The notes beneath the pieces were generated by a model, which saw nothing but the letters and a program-made list of their open reading frames with translations, made no database searches and had not been told where the DNA came from. From NCBI RefSeq assembly GCF_900156805.1, contig NZ_FTOQ01000004.1, positions 1-64,000 of the forward strand: a DNA stretch of 64,000 nt, in the 5' to 3' direction. The translations under genes were made by a program, and so were the position numbers. Positions within the stretch are counted from its first letter, which is position 1. Each line of letters opens with the position of its first letter. Below, in pieces: positions 40,293 to 48,482 of this stretch. This stretch comes from Roseivivax lentus (GTDB taxonomy: Bacteria > Pseudomonadota > Alphaproteobacteria > Rhodobacterales > Rhodobacteraceae).

Positions 40293-40313
40293 CGCGCAAC
40301 TTGAGGTTGCGCG
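40293..40313. promoter_or_regulatory. Perfect 8-5-8 inverted repeat, candidate operator
   Basis: CGCGCAAC and GTTGCGCG flank TTGAG in the divergent nudC / nucleotidase spacer. No T-run follows on either strand, which argues against a terminator. It could be a protein-binding site or a hairpin in the 5' leader of the plus-strand gene. Confidence 0.4.
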
Positions 40314-40365
40314 TACCCGGGCTAGGGATTACCTCTTGAGATCGGGGATACAAAAGGATCTGGGC

Positions 40366-42210
40366 GTGGTTTCTGCAAGGCCCAATCGCGACATAGCATC
40401 CGGTGACGAGGCGCGCCTCCGTATCCTCGCGATCACGGATCTGCATGCGCGCCTGCTCGATTTCGACTACGACAAGGATCGCCCGGCCCCCGCGACGGGA
40501 TTGGTGAGCCTTGCCGACCGCATCGCCGAGGCCCGGGCGGAGGCGCCGAACACGCTGCTCTTCGACAACGGCGATACCTTCCAGGGCAACGCGCTGGGCG
40601 ACATGCTGATGGCCGAGGCACGGGTCGCGGGGGTGACGCCACGGACCGACGCGGCGCGGGTCGCCGAGGATGTCGCGCATCCGCTTCTCTCCGCGCTGGC
40701 CGCGCTGGGGGTCGATGCGGCGGTTCCGGGCAATCACGATTTCAACTTCGGCATCGAGATGCTGCAGGAGCTTGCCGGGCAGGCGCAATATCCGTTCGTG
40801 CTGACCAATCTCGTGGCGCGGCGCGGGGCGGATCCGGGCGACGACTGCCCGCTTCTGCCGCTGAGCCACGTGCTCGAACGTGCGATCACCGACGAGCAGG
40901 GCGTGCGTCATGTGCTGAAGGTGGGCCTTCTGGGCGTCGTGCCACCGCAGGTGATGCGCTGGGATGCCGACCACCTGACCGGGCGCGCCGAAACCCGGCC
41001 CGCGCCCGAAGCGGTCGCCTTCTGGGCGCAGGATCTGCGGCGGCGCGGCGCCGATATCGTCGTGGCGCTCTGTCATGGCGGCTTGGGCCAGACCGACCCA
41101 CAGCCGGGCGGCGAGGACGTCGCCCGCGCGGTGGCGCGCATCGCCGGGGTCGACGCCGTGGTGGCCGGCCATCGCCACCACGCCGAGACCGAGGAGGCCG
41201 AGGCGGCGGCGGCGCCCATCGTCGCGCCGGGCTGTTACGGATCGCATCTGGGCCAGATCGACCTGCACCTTGTCCGGAAATCCGAGACCGGAGCCTGGTC
41301 CATCGCGGCCAGCGCGACGGCGCTGCACCCGGCCCGGGCGACACTCGGCGCCGAGGGCAAGCGGATCGCGCGGATCGCGGCCCCCGCCCATGCCCGCGCC
41401 CGTACCCGGATGACCGAAGCGATCGGCGTCACCGAAACGCCCATGCACAGCTTCTTCGCGGGCGCCCTGCCCGCCGCCGCGACCGGGCTCATCGCCGAGG
41501 TCCAGGGCGCCGCCATCCGCGAGGCGCTGCGCGACAGCCGCCATCGGGACTTGCCGATCCTTTCGGCCGCGACCCTGTTCAAGACCGGCGGTCCGGAGGA
41601 TTGCAATGCCTACACGCATATCCCCGCCGGGCCGGTACTGAGGCGGCACATGCACGATCTCTATCCCTATCCCAACACGCTCACGGCCCTGCGCACGAAT
41701 GGCACGGGCATCGGCGCCTGGCTCGAACATGCGGCGCGCATCTATGCGGGCTGTGCCCCCGGAAACCAGATGACCGGGCGGCTTTTCGAAAAGGACGCGG
41801 CGCGCCACGACTTCGACATGGTGCACGGCGTCTCGTTCCGGATCGACCTCACGCAACCCGAGGGCAAGCGGATCCGCGACCTGAGGCTCGCCAATGGCCG
41901 CGCGTTGAAACCGGACCAGCCGGTTGTCCTCGCGACGACGAATTACCGCGCCTCGGGCAGCGGCGGCTATCCCGTGGCCGAGGTGATCCATCGCTCGCCG
42001 CGCCTCGTGCGGGACCTGATCGCGGAGCATGTCGCCACGCGCGGCATCGTGGCGCCGAGGCCGGGCGTGGCCTGGCGGCTGTCCGGCCCGGCGGGTGCGC
42101 GGCTGCGCTTCGAGACCACCCCGGAGGCGCGGCCCTATCTGCGCGGCACGCCGTTGCGCGCGGTGAGCGATTGTTGCTGCTCCCGACTGTGCCTGACGCT
42201 GCAACTCTAG
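40366..42210 (+). CDS. 5'-nucleotidase / 2',3'-cyclic phosphodiesterase family protein
   Basis: A 614-residue two-domain protein. The metallophosphatase domain shows ITDLHARL, FDNGDTFQGN, VPGNHDFNFG and VAGHRHH as metal ligands. The C-terminal 5_nucleotid_C domain binds the nucleotide (TNYRASGSGGYPV). This matches the CpdB/UshA group, which is normally periplasmic, yet I see no signal peptide. GTG at 40366 follows AAAGGA by seven bases; a TTG at 40336 is the only longer choice. The C-terminus is oddly cysteine-rich (SDCCCSRLC). Confidence 0.85.
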   Translation: MVSARPNRDIASGDEARLRILAITDLHARLLDFDYDKDRPAPATGLVSLADRIAEARAEAPNTLLFDNGDTFQGNALGDMLMAEARVAGVTPRTDAARVAEDVAHPLLSALAALGVDAAVPGNHDFNFGIEMLQELAGQAQYPFVLTNLVARRGADPGDDCPLLPLSHVLERAITDEQGVRHVLKVGLLGVVPPQVMRWDADHLTGRAETRPAPEAVAFWAQDLRRRGADIVVALCHGGLGQTDPQPGGEDVARAVARIAGVDAVVAGHRHHAETEEAEAAAAPIVAPGCYGSHLGQIDLHLVRKSETGAWSIAASATALHPARATLGAEGKRIARIAAPAHARARTRMTEAIGVTETPMHSFFAGALPAAATGLIAEVQGAAIREALRDSRHRDLPILSAATLFKTGGPEDCNAYTHIPAGPVLRRHMHDLYPYPNTLTALRTNGTGIGAWLEHAARIYAGCAPGNQMTGRLFEKDAARHDFDMVHGVSFRIDLTQPEGKRIRDLRLANGRALKPDQPVVLATTNYRASGSGGYPVAEVIHRSPRLVRDLIAEHVATRGIVAPRPGVAWRLSGPAGARLRFETTPEARPYLRGTPLRAVSDCCCSRLCLTLQL

Positions 42211-42231
42211 CGCCCGGAACCCCGGCAGACC

Positions 42232-42260
42232 TTGCGAATCCCGCGCCGCGCGCCTATGTG
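42232..42260 (+). promoter_or_regulatory. Promoter of the SRP RNA gene
   Basis: The -35 TTGCGA (42232-42237) and -10 TATGTG (42255-42260) are separated by exactly 17 bp. A start seven or eight bases downstream falls on the first paired base of the SRP RNA, which supports both calls. Confidence 0.6.
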
Positions 42261-42267
42261 CCCTCTT

Positions 42268-42361
42268 GAGAGGCTGGCGCGGGCAGGCGCCTCGCCAACC
42301 CGGTCAGGTCCGGAAGGAAGCAGCCGCAACGAGTCTCGCTTGGGTCGTGTTTCAGTCTCTC
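42268..42361 (+). ncRNA. ffs: Signal recognition particle 4.5S-type RNA
   Basis: The apical motif GGTCAGGTCCGGAAGGAAGC followed by AGCC is the invariant Ffh-binding domain. The ends pair: GAGAGGCTG at 42268 with CAGTCTCTC ending at 42361, with one G-U. About 94 nt form a single long hairpin, as in small bacterial SRP RNAs. With Ffh and FtsY it targets nascent membrane proteins. The following GCCGACC/GGTCGGC pair (42367-42395) may help end transcription but has no adjacent T-run. Confidence 0.95.
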
Positions 42362-42450
42362 ACCTTGCCGACCTTGCCCCAGGAAGGCGGTCGGCGCCCA
42401 CTCTCCCGACATAGAACTTTTTGCCGAACGGGACCCGCCTGACCCGAGCG

Positions 42451-42978
42451 CTAGGGATGGCGCACGAAGACCGCGGGCGCGCGCCGCGCGGCCATCGCCC
42501 AGGCCATCTGCGCATCGGTCTCGACGGCGCAGGGGCGCACGGCGCGCAGGCGGGCAAGCGCCTCGTCGGGCGCTTCGCCGATTTCGATCATCAGGCGCAG
42601 CGCCGCCATGCCGGACCGGCCGCAGCCTCCCTTGCAATGCAGAAGCACGCGCCCGCCGCCAACAAGCGCCCGGCGCGCGAAGCCCGACACCACCGTCCAG
42701 CGCGTCTCGAACGCCGCATCCGGCGCGGCGAAATCCTCGATCTCGAGATGGTCCCACCGGGTGCCGCGATCCTGCATGTCGCCGCCGAAGTTCTCCGCCC
42801 CCGCGAGGACGAGCTCCGCCCGGCTCACGAGCGACAGGACCAGCGCGGGCGCCCAGTTCCGGATATGTTCGAGATCGGCGGCATAATCCCCGCCAGCACC
42901 CGGCATCGGCGCGATCGCGAGGATACCGCCGCCCACCGGCACGGCGTAGATCGCATGCGCCTCGGCCTCGGTCGTCAT
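42451..42978 (-). CDS. Cysteine-dependent tyrosine/dual-specificity-type phosphatase
   Basis: A 175-residue protein with the phosphatase P-loop HCKGGCGRSG (His114, nucleophile Cys115, Arg121), matching HCx5R. The general acid is probably Asp82 or Asp88 in IEDFAAPD. The fold length suits small DSP/cyclin-dependent phosphatase-like enzymes of alphaproteobacteria; protein, lipid or inositol phosphate could be the substrate. Start at 42978 (MTTEAE). The 271 bp upstream (42979-43249) hold no gene I trust. Confidence 0.85.
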   Translation of the reverse strand: MTTEAEAHAIYAVPVGGGILAIAPMPGAGGDYAADLEHIRNWAPALVLSLVSRAELVLAGAENFGGDMQDRGTRWDHLEIEDFAAPDAAFETRWTVVSGFARRALVGGGRVLLHCKGGCGRSGMAALRLMIEIGEAPDEALARLRAVRPCAVETDAQMAWAMAARRAPAVFVRHP

Positions 42979-43249
42979 GGCGCGCGGACCCGCGACACCG
43001 CAGGCCGACCGTACTGGCCCGTCGCGCCGGTATGCCGCGCGCGGCACGACCGAATCAGCCCTCCGCGCCGGATATCTGCGCCTGGCATCTCAGATTCCCC
43101 CCCGGGCTCCGTGGTTGCGGCGCCGATGATACACACATGCCCATGAGAGTTAAGGAAAAGATCGCGCCTTCCCGGCCCCCTGCCCGGGCACCGGCGCGTC
43201 GCGACGCAGGACGGGCGGACAATGCGGGTTCGCCCGCTACCTTCGCCCC

Positions 43250-43519
43250 ATGACCCCGAGTGATGACCAGATATCGGATGCCCTGATGCGGCTGGCGCGA
43301 CAGCGCGGGCCGGAGCGGAGCTTCTGCCCCTCCGAGGCGGCGCGCGGCCTGAGCGCCGAGTGGCGCCCGCTCATGCCGCGCATCCGGGCGCTGGTGGCGC
43401 GCCTGCCGCTCGTGGCGACGCAACGGGGCGTTCCCGTCGATCCCCAAGGCGCGCGCGGGCCGATCCGGCTGCGCCTTGCGCCGGAGGCGGATCAGGGGCG
43501 GCGCGGATCGCGCGGATAG
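43250..43519 (+). CDS. DUF3253 protein
   Basis: An 89-residue winged-helix-like small protein. The family features are ISDALMRLARQRGP, SFCPSEAARGLS, WRPLMPRIRALVARL and ARGPIRLRLAP. No function is known. Its 3' end overlaps the 3' end of convergent pheA by 28 bp. The overlap affects only the C-terminal tail after the conserved RLRL segment. Confidence 0.82.
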   Translation: MTPSDDQISDALMRLARQRGPERSFCPSEAARGLSAEWRPLMPRIRALVARLPLVATQRGVPVDPQGARGPIRLRLAPEADQGRRGSRG

Positions 43520-44331
43520 GTGCCGAGGATGGTCAGTTCCTCGGTGAAGAAGGCCAGTTCGTCGAAGGCCCGGGCGACGGCGGGGTCGTCGGGATGCCCT
43601 TCGATATCGGCGTAGAATTGCGAGGCCTCGAAAGAACCGCCGACCATGTAGCTTTCGAGCTTGGTCATGTTCACGCCGTTGGTCGCGAAACCACCCATCG
43701 CCTTGTAGAGCGCGGCGGGAATGTTGCGGGTCTGGAACACGAAGGTGGTGAGCATGCCGTGATCGCCCCGGCGGCTGAAATCGGTCTCGGGCGACATCAC
43801 CAGAAAGCGGGTGGTGTTGTTGCCCTCGTCCTCGATATGGCGCGCCAGAACGTCGAGGCCGTAGATCTCGGCGGCCAGTTCCCCGGCGAGGGCGGCGCGG
43901 GCGGGGTTCCCCGCCTCGGAGACCGCGCGGGCGGAGCCCGCGGTATCCGCACCGGTGATCCGGTGGATCCCGTGTTTCTGCAGGAAGTTGCGGCACTGAC
44001 CCAGAAGCACGGTATGGCTTTGCGCCTCCTCGATCTCCTCGAGCCGCGTGCCCGGCACCGCCAGCAGGTTGATATGCACCCGCACGAAGGCCTCGTCGAT
44101 GATGTGCAACCCGGATTTCGGCAGCAGCGAATGGATGTCCGCGACCCGCCCGTAGGTCGAGTTTTCCACCGGCAGCATCGCCAGCTGCGCCGCGCCGCCG
44201 CGCACCGCCTCGATCGCGTCCTCGAAGGTGCGGCAGGGCAAGGCCTCGTGATCGGGCCGCGCCTCGACGCAGGCCTGATGCGAATAGGCGCCCGGTTCTC
44301 CCTGAAAGGCGATGCGGTTCTTGTCGGCCAT
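43492..44331 (-). CDS. pheA: Prephenate dehydratase
   Basis: A 279-residue monofunctional enzyme converting prephenate to phenylpyruvate for phenylalanine synthesis. The catalytic domain has IAFQGEPGAYSHQA, LPVENSTYGRVADI and the DTAGSAR threonine region. The C-terminal ACT regulatory domain contains TTFVFQTRNIPAALYKAM and MTKLESYMVGGSF, the phenylalanine-binding site. No chorismate mutase part is fused. Divergent from cycM. Confidence 0.96.
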   Translation of the reverse strand: MADKNRIAFQGEPGAYSHQACVEARPDHEALPCRTFEDAIEAVRGGAAQLAMLPVENSTYGRVADIHSLLPKSGLHIIDEAFVRVHINLLAVPGTRLEEIEEAQSHTVLLGQCRNFLQKHGIHRITGADTAGSARAVSEAGNPARAALAGELAAEIYGLDVLARHIEDEGNNTTRFLVMSPETDFSRRGDHGMLTTFVFQTRNIPAALYKAMGGFATNGVNMTKLESYMVGGSFEASQFYADIEGHPDDPAVARAFDELAFFTEELTILGTYPRDPRRP

Positions 44332-44350
44332 GCGCGGCTCCGGTCGTTTT

Positions 44351-44373
44351 CGACGAATTATGGCGTTTCGTCG
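44351..44373. promoter_or_regulatory. Inverted repeat in the pheA-cycM spacer
   Basis: CGACGAA and TTCGTCG are separated by nine bases, with TATACC (44381-44386) just beyond as a possible -10 for cycM. Symmetry is exact, but I can name no regulator. Confidence 0.3.
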
Positions 44374-44451
44374 CGGTCAGTATACCTTGCCTCCGGCAAT
44401 GGGAACCAATAGATACCCGCTCAACTTGCATATGACGACGGATGGGCACCC

Positions 44452-44979
44452 ATGTTTGACACGATGACCTTCACCAAGATCATTGGTGGTTTCTGCGGCG
44501 CTTTCCTTGTGTACCTCCTCGGCGGATGGGCCGCTGAAAGCATCTACCACGTCGGCGGCAAAGGCCATTCCGAAGGGGAAGAGCGCGCGACCGGTTACGT
44601 GATCGAGGTGGCCGAGGCAGAGCCCGCGGAAGAGGAAGAAGAAGTCGACTTCGCCACGCTGATGGAATCGGCCGATGCCGGCGCGGGTGAGCGCGTCTGG
44701 TCGCAGTGCCGCGCCTGTCACCAGCTGGACCAGGGCGCCAACGCGGTCGGCCCCTACCTCTACGGCGTCGTGGGCCGCGAGATCGGTGCCGCGGAAGGCT
44801 ACAGCGCCTATTCCGGCGCCCTGTCCGAAGCGGCGGATGTCTGGACCCCCGAGAACCTCTACAACTTCCTCGAAAACCCGCGCGGCTGGGCGCCCGGCAC
44901 GTCGATGGGCTATTCCGGTCTGAAGGACCCCGAGGATCGCGTGAACCTGATCGCCTTCCTCGATGCGACGGACGAATAA
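44452..44979 (+). CDS. cycM: Membrane-anchored cytochrome c552 (CycM type)
   Basis: A 175-residue monoheme c-type cytochrome. The N-terminal helix (about 9-29) stays as an anchor, an acidic linker (EVAEAEPAEEEEEVD) spans the periplasm, and the class I domain binds heme at CRACH (86-90) with Met152 in GTSMGYSG as sixth ligand. The Paracoccus CycM homologue, about the same length, carries electrons from the bc1 complex to cytochrome oxidase. A terminator follows. Confidence 0.93.
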   Translation: MFDTMTFTKIIGGFCGAFLVYLLGGWAAESIYHVGGKGHSEGEERATGYVIEVAEAEPAEEEEEVDFATLMESADAGAGERVWSQCRACHQLDQGANAVGPYLYGVVGREIGAAEGYSAYSGALSEAADVWTPENLYNFLENPRGWAPGTSMGYSGLKDPEDRVNLIAFLDATDE

Positions 44980-45007
44980 GACACCGCCTTGGACGTGAGG
45001 CTTCTGG

Positions 45008-45035
45008 AAAGGGCGTGGATCATTCCGCGCCCTTT
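45008..45035. terminator. Bidirectional hairpin between cycM and the convergent gene
   Basis: AAAGGGCG (45008-45015) pairs with CGCCCTTT (45028-45035), loop of 12, with TTT and then TCTTTT on the plus side. It lies partly inside the 3' coding end of the minus-strand gene. Confidence 0.7.
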
Positions 45036-45292
45036 GTCTTTTCGGGATCTGGTCTCTCTGCGATGATTTCGGCCAGCCAGGCCACTTGGGCCTGCGCCGC
45101 GTCCCAAGCCGCCACCTGCGACGGGAAGACCGCGCCGCTGTAGTGGCCGACCGCATACCAGCCGCGTACGTCCTCGGGATCGCGGCGAAACTCCTCGAAG
45201 CCGAAACTGCCGTCAGGTCGGCGGAACAGATCGACGCAAAGCGTCGCGCCCGGTGCATTCACCGACCGCAGGACCGTGTTCACATGCGCCAT
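45020..45292 (-). CDS. Small conserved hypothetical protein
   Basis: A 90-residue soluble protein (MAHVNTVLRSVNAPGATLCV, then DLFRRPDGSFGFEEFRRDPE and VGHYSGAVFPSQVAAWDAAQ). No family is recognised. AGGAGA nine bases before the ATG at 45292 supports this start over longer readings. Its own 3' end forms the hairpin with the cycM terminator. Confidence 0.7.
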   Translation of the reverse strand: MAHVNTVLRSVNAPGATLCVDLFRRPDGSFGFEEFRRDPEDVRGWYAVGHYSGAVFPSQVAAWDAAQAQVAWLAEIIAERPDPEKTKGAE

Positions 45293-45438
45293 GGCGCTTC
45301 TCCTGCCTTGATGCCGCGCGCCGAGGCGCACCGTGCCAGCATACAGCGCGATTACAGGCCGTTCACGCATAAGCAACTTGAATGTGGCCTGCCCCGGCAA
45401 CTAGCCTAACTTTCATTCGATGCAGTCTGGAGAAGCTG

Positions 45439-47370
45439 ATGACGTCGCCCCTTCGCCCGCACCCCCCGCGTCCCGCTGCCCGCGCCAAGGCGCGCCGGAT
45501 GGACCGCACCGGACCCCTGCGGGCCCTTGCCTGCCTGATCGCCCTCGGGCTCGCATTGGCCGCCGCCAACCTGGCACACGCGGAAAGCCACGAGACGGTG
45601 GTGACATCGCATGGCATCTCGTCCTTCGGAGAGCTGAAATACGGCCCCGATTTCGAACATTGGGACTACGTCAACCCGGACGCGCCCAAGGGCGGCACCT
45701 TCTCCACATGGGCGTTCGGGACCTTCGACAGCCTCACGCCCTACACGCTCAAGGGCAATCCCGCCGCGCTGTCCTCGATCTTCTACGACACGCTGATGAC
45801 CGGCAATCTCGACGAGCCCGACGCGATGTACGGGCTGGTCGCGGAAAGTGTCGAATATCCCGAAAGCCGCGAATGGGCGATCTTCAACATGCGCCCCGAG
45901 GCCATGTTCCGGGACGGCACGCCGGTCACCGCCGATGACGTGGTCTTTTCCTACGACATCCTCGTGACCGAGGGGCGCCCGTCCTACCGCATCGCGCTGA
46001 AGGATTTCGAGACCGTCGAGGCGCTGGATACCCACCGGGTCAAGTTCACCTTCAACCCCGACGGTCCGACGCGCGAATTGCTGATGTCGGCGGCGGGTCT
46101 GCCCATCCTGTCCCGCGCCTATTACGAAGGCCGCGATTTCGGCGAATCGAGCCTCGAGCCGCCGATGGGGTCCGGGCAATACACGCTGAAGTCCGTCGAT
46201 GCGGGCCGGTCGGTCACCTATGAGCGCCGCGAGGATTACTGGGGCCGCGATCTGCCGGTGAATATCGGCCAGAGCAATTTCGACGAGATCAAGATCGAGT
46301 ATTTCGCCGATTACACGACCGCCTTCGAGGCCTTCAAGGGCGGCGCCTACCTTTTCCGCGAGGAGTTCCAGTCGAAGATCTGGGCGACCTCCTACAATTT
46401 CCCCGCCGTCGAGGACGGCACGGTGGTCGTGGAACAGCTGCCCGATGGCCGCCCCTCGGGCACGCAGGGCTTCTGGTTCAACCTGCGCCGCGACAAGTTT
46501 CAGGACCCGCGCGTGCGCGAGGCGATCGGCATGGCGTTCAACTTCGAATGGTCCAACGAGTCGCTGTTCTACGGGCTCTATTCGCGCACCGACAGTTTCT
46601 GGGAAAACTCCGAGACGCTGCAGGCAGCGGGCATGGCCGAAGGCTCCGAGTTGGAATTGCTGGAGCCCTATCGCGACGTGCTGCCCGCCACGGTCTTCGA
46701 GGAAGAGGCGTTCACGCCCGCTGTCTCCTCGGCCGCCGATCTGGCTGACCGCCGGGCGCTGCGCCGCGCGGGCAGTCTGCTGGAAGAGGCCGGCTGGGAA
46801 GTGGGCGATGACGGCTTCCGCTACAAGGATGGCCAGCGGCTGCAGATCTCGGTGCTGAACGACAGCCCCTCCTTCGACCGCATCATCAACCCGATGATCG
46901 ACAACCTCAAACGGCTCGGCATCGAGGCCGACGCCACCCGGGTCGACAGCGCCGAAGCGCAGGAGCGCGAAAAGACCTTCGATTACGACATCGTCACCCA
47001 GCGCTTCGCCATGTCCTCGACGCCCGGCGACGAGCTGCGCGGCATCTTCGGCTCGGAGACGGCGAATGTGGAAGGCTCGAACAACGTGGCCGGCCTGCAG
47101 AACGCGGCCGTCGACGGGCTGATCGAGACCATTGCCAAGGCCGAAACCCGCGAGGAGCTGACCGTCGCGGTCCGCGCCCTCGACCGGGTGCTGCGGTCGC
47201 TGCACATCTGGGTGCCGCAATGGTACAACCCCACGCACAACATCGCCTATTACGACGTGTTCGAGCGGCCCTATGACGACAACCCGCCGCGATACGGCAT
47301 GGGCGAGCTGGGCATCTGGTGGTATTCGGAGGAAAAGGCCGAAGCGCTTCGGGCGGCAGGCAAGCTCTGA
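45439..47370 (+). CDS. yejA: Oligopeptide/microcin C-type ABC transporter, solute-binding protein
   Basis: A 643-residue periplasmic SBP_bac_5 protein. The signal peptide is late (hydrophobic core ACLIALGLALAAANLAHA, residues about 36-53) after a basic N-terminus. The mature start HGISSFGELKYGPDFEHWDYV and PDAPKGGTFSTWAFGTFDSL are typical YejA. GTQGFWFNLRRDKFQDPRVR and HIWVPQWYNPTHNIAYYDVF are further family blocks. ATG at 45439 has GGAG eight bases upstream. First gene of yejABEF. Confidence 0.93.
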   Translation: MTSPLRPHPPRPAARAKARRMDRTGPLRALACLIALGLALAAANLAHAESHETVVTSHGISSFGELKYGPDFEHWDYVNPDAPKGGTFSTWAFGTFDSLTPYTLKGNPAALSSIFYDTLMTGNLDEPDAMYGLVAESVEYPESREWAIFNMRPEAMFRDGTPVTADDVVFSYDILVTEGRPSYRIALKDFETVEALDTHRVKFTFNPDGPTRELLMSAAGLPILSRAYYEGRDFGESSLEPPMGSGQYTLKSVDAGRSVTYERREDYWGRDLPVNIGQSNFDEIKIEYFADYTTAFEAFKGGAYLFREEFQSKIWATSYNFPAVEDGTVVVEQLPDGRPSGTQGFWFNLRRDKFQDPRVREAIGMAFNFEWSNESLFYGLYSRTDSFWENSETLQAAGMAEGSELELLEPYRDVLPATVFEEEAFTPAVSSAADLADRRALRRAGSLLEEAGWEVGDDGFRYKDGQRLQISVLNDSPSFDRIINPMIDNLKRLGIEADATRVDSAEAQEREKTFDYDIVTQRFAMSSTPGDELRGIFGSETANVEGSNNVAGLQNAAVDGLIETIAKAETREELTVAVRALDRVLRSLHIWVPQWYNPTHNIAYYDVFERPYDDNPPRYGMGELGIWWYSEEKAEALRAAGKL

Positions 47371-47395
47371 TCCATAACGATAACACGGGGCATTT

Positions 47396-48478
47396 ATGGG
47401 CGCGTATATCCTCAGGCGGCTGTTGCTGATCATTCCCACGCTTCTGGGCATCATGATCATCAACTTCGCGCTGGTTCAGTTCGTGCCGGGCGGCCCGATC
47501 GAGCAGATCATCGCCCGCGCGCAAGGCGAAGGCGACGTCTTCCAGGGCTTTGCGGGCGGCGGCGACGAGGCCGGCGGCGGCGGCGGCGGCTCCGAGGAAT
47601 ATGCCGGCGCGCGCGGCTTGCCGCCGGAATTCATCGCCGAGCTGGAGCGCGAGTTCGGCTTCGACAAGCCACCCGTGGAGCGGTTCTTCTCGATGCTGTG
47701 GGATTACATGCGGCTCGATTTCGGCGAGAGCTATTTCCGGTCCATCTCGGTCATCGACCTCGTGATCGAGAAGATGCCGGTGTCGATCTCGCTCGGGCTC
47801 TGGTCGACGGTGATCGCCTATCTGGTCTCGATCCCCCTGGGCATCCGCAAGGCCGTGCGGGACGGGACGAGCTTCGATACCTGGACATCGGCGGCGATCA
47901 TCGTGGCCTATGCGATCCCGGGCTTTCTCTTCGCCATCCTGCTCCTGGTGCTGTTCGCGGGTGGCTCCTATTTCCAGATTTTCCCGCTCAGGGGTCTGAC
48001 CTCGGACAATTGGGAAGACCTTTCGCTGATCGGCAAGGTGCTGGATTACTTCTGGCACATCGCGCTGCCGGTGCTGGCCTCGACCATCGCGGCCTTCGCG
48101 ACGCTGACGCTGCTGACCAAGAATTCCTTCCTCGACGAGATCAAGAAGCAATACGTCATCACCGCACGGGCCAAGGGCCTGCCGGAGAAACGGGTGCTTT
48201 ACGGCCATGTCTTCCGCAACGCGATGCTGATCGTGATCGCCGGTTTCCCGGCGGTGTTCATCGGGGTGTTCTTCTCGGGCAGCCTCATCATCGAGACGAT
48301 CTTCTCGCTCGACGGGCTCGGGCGGCTCGGCTTCGAGGCGGCGGTGGCGCGGGACTACCCGGTCATTTTCGGCACGCTCTTCATCTTCGGCCTCATCGGC
48401 CTTGTCGTCGGCATCCTGTCGGACCTGATGTACGTGCTGGTCGATCCGCGGATCGATTTCGAGAAGCGGGAGGGCTGA
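47396..48478 (+). CDS. yejB: Oligopeptide ABC transporter permease YejB
   Basis: A 360-residue permease with six helices. It opens [21 protein letters not shown] periplasmic insert contains a run of glycine codons ([12 protein letters not shown], about residues 57-68; six GGC in a row at 47574-47591) before [20 protein letters not shown]. The EAA cytoplasmic loop is [21 protein letters not shown]. It pairs with YejE to form the channel. Confidence 0.94.
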   Translation: MGAYILRRLLLIIPTLLGIMIINFALVQFVPGGPIEQIIARAQGEGDVFQGFAGGGDEAGGGGGGSEEYAGARGLPPEFIAELEREFGFDKPPVERFFSMLWDYMRLDFGESYFRSISVIDLVIEKMPVSISLGLWSTVIAYLVSIPLGIRKAVRDGTSFDTWTSAAIIVAYAIPGFLFAILLLVLFAGGSYFQIFPLRGLTSDNWEDLSLIGKVLDYFWHIALPVLASTIAAFATLTLLTKNSFLDEIKKQYVITARAKGLPEKRVLYGHVFRNAMLIVIAGFPAVFIGVFFSGSLIIETIFSLDGLGRLGFEAAVARDYPVIFGTLFIFGLIGLVVGILSDLMYVLVDPRIDFEKREG

Positions 48479-48482
48479 GCCG

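Noticed and set aside
43137-43253. 38-residue gene MPMRVKEKIAPSRPPA... ending in an ATGA overlap with the DUF3253 gene
   Set aside because: Low-complexity Pro/Arg/Ala composition expected of GC-rich non-coding DNA, and the SD is not convincing. The overlap alone is weak evidence.
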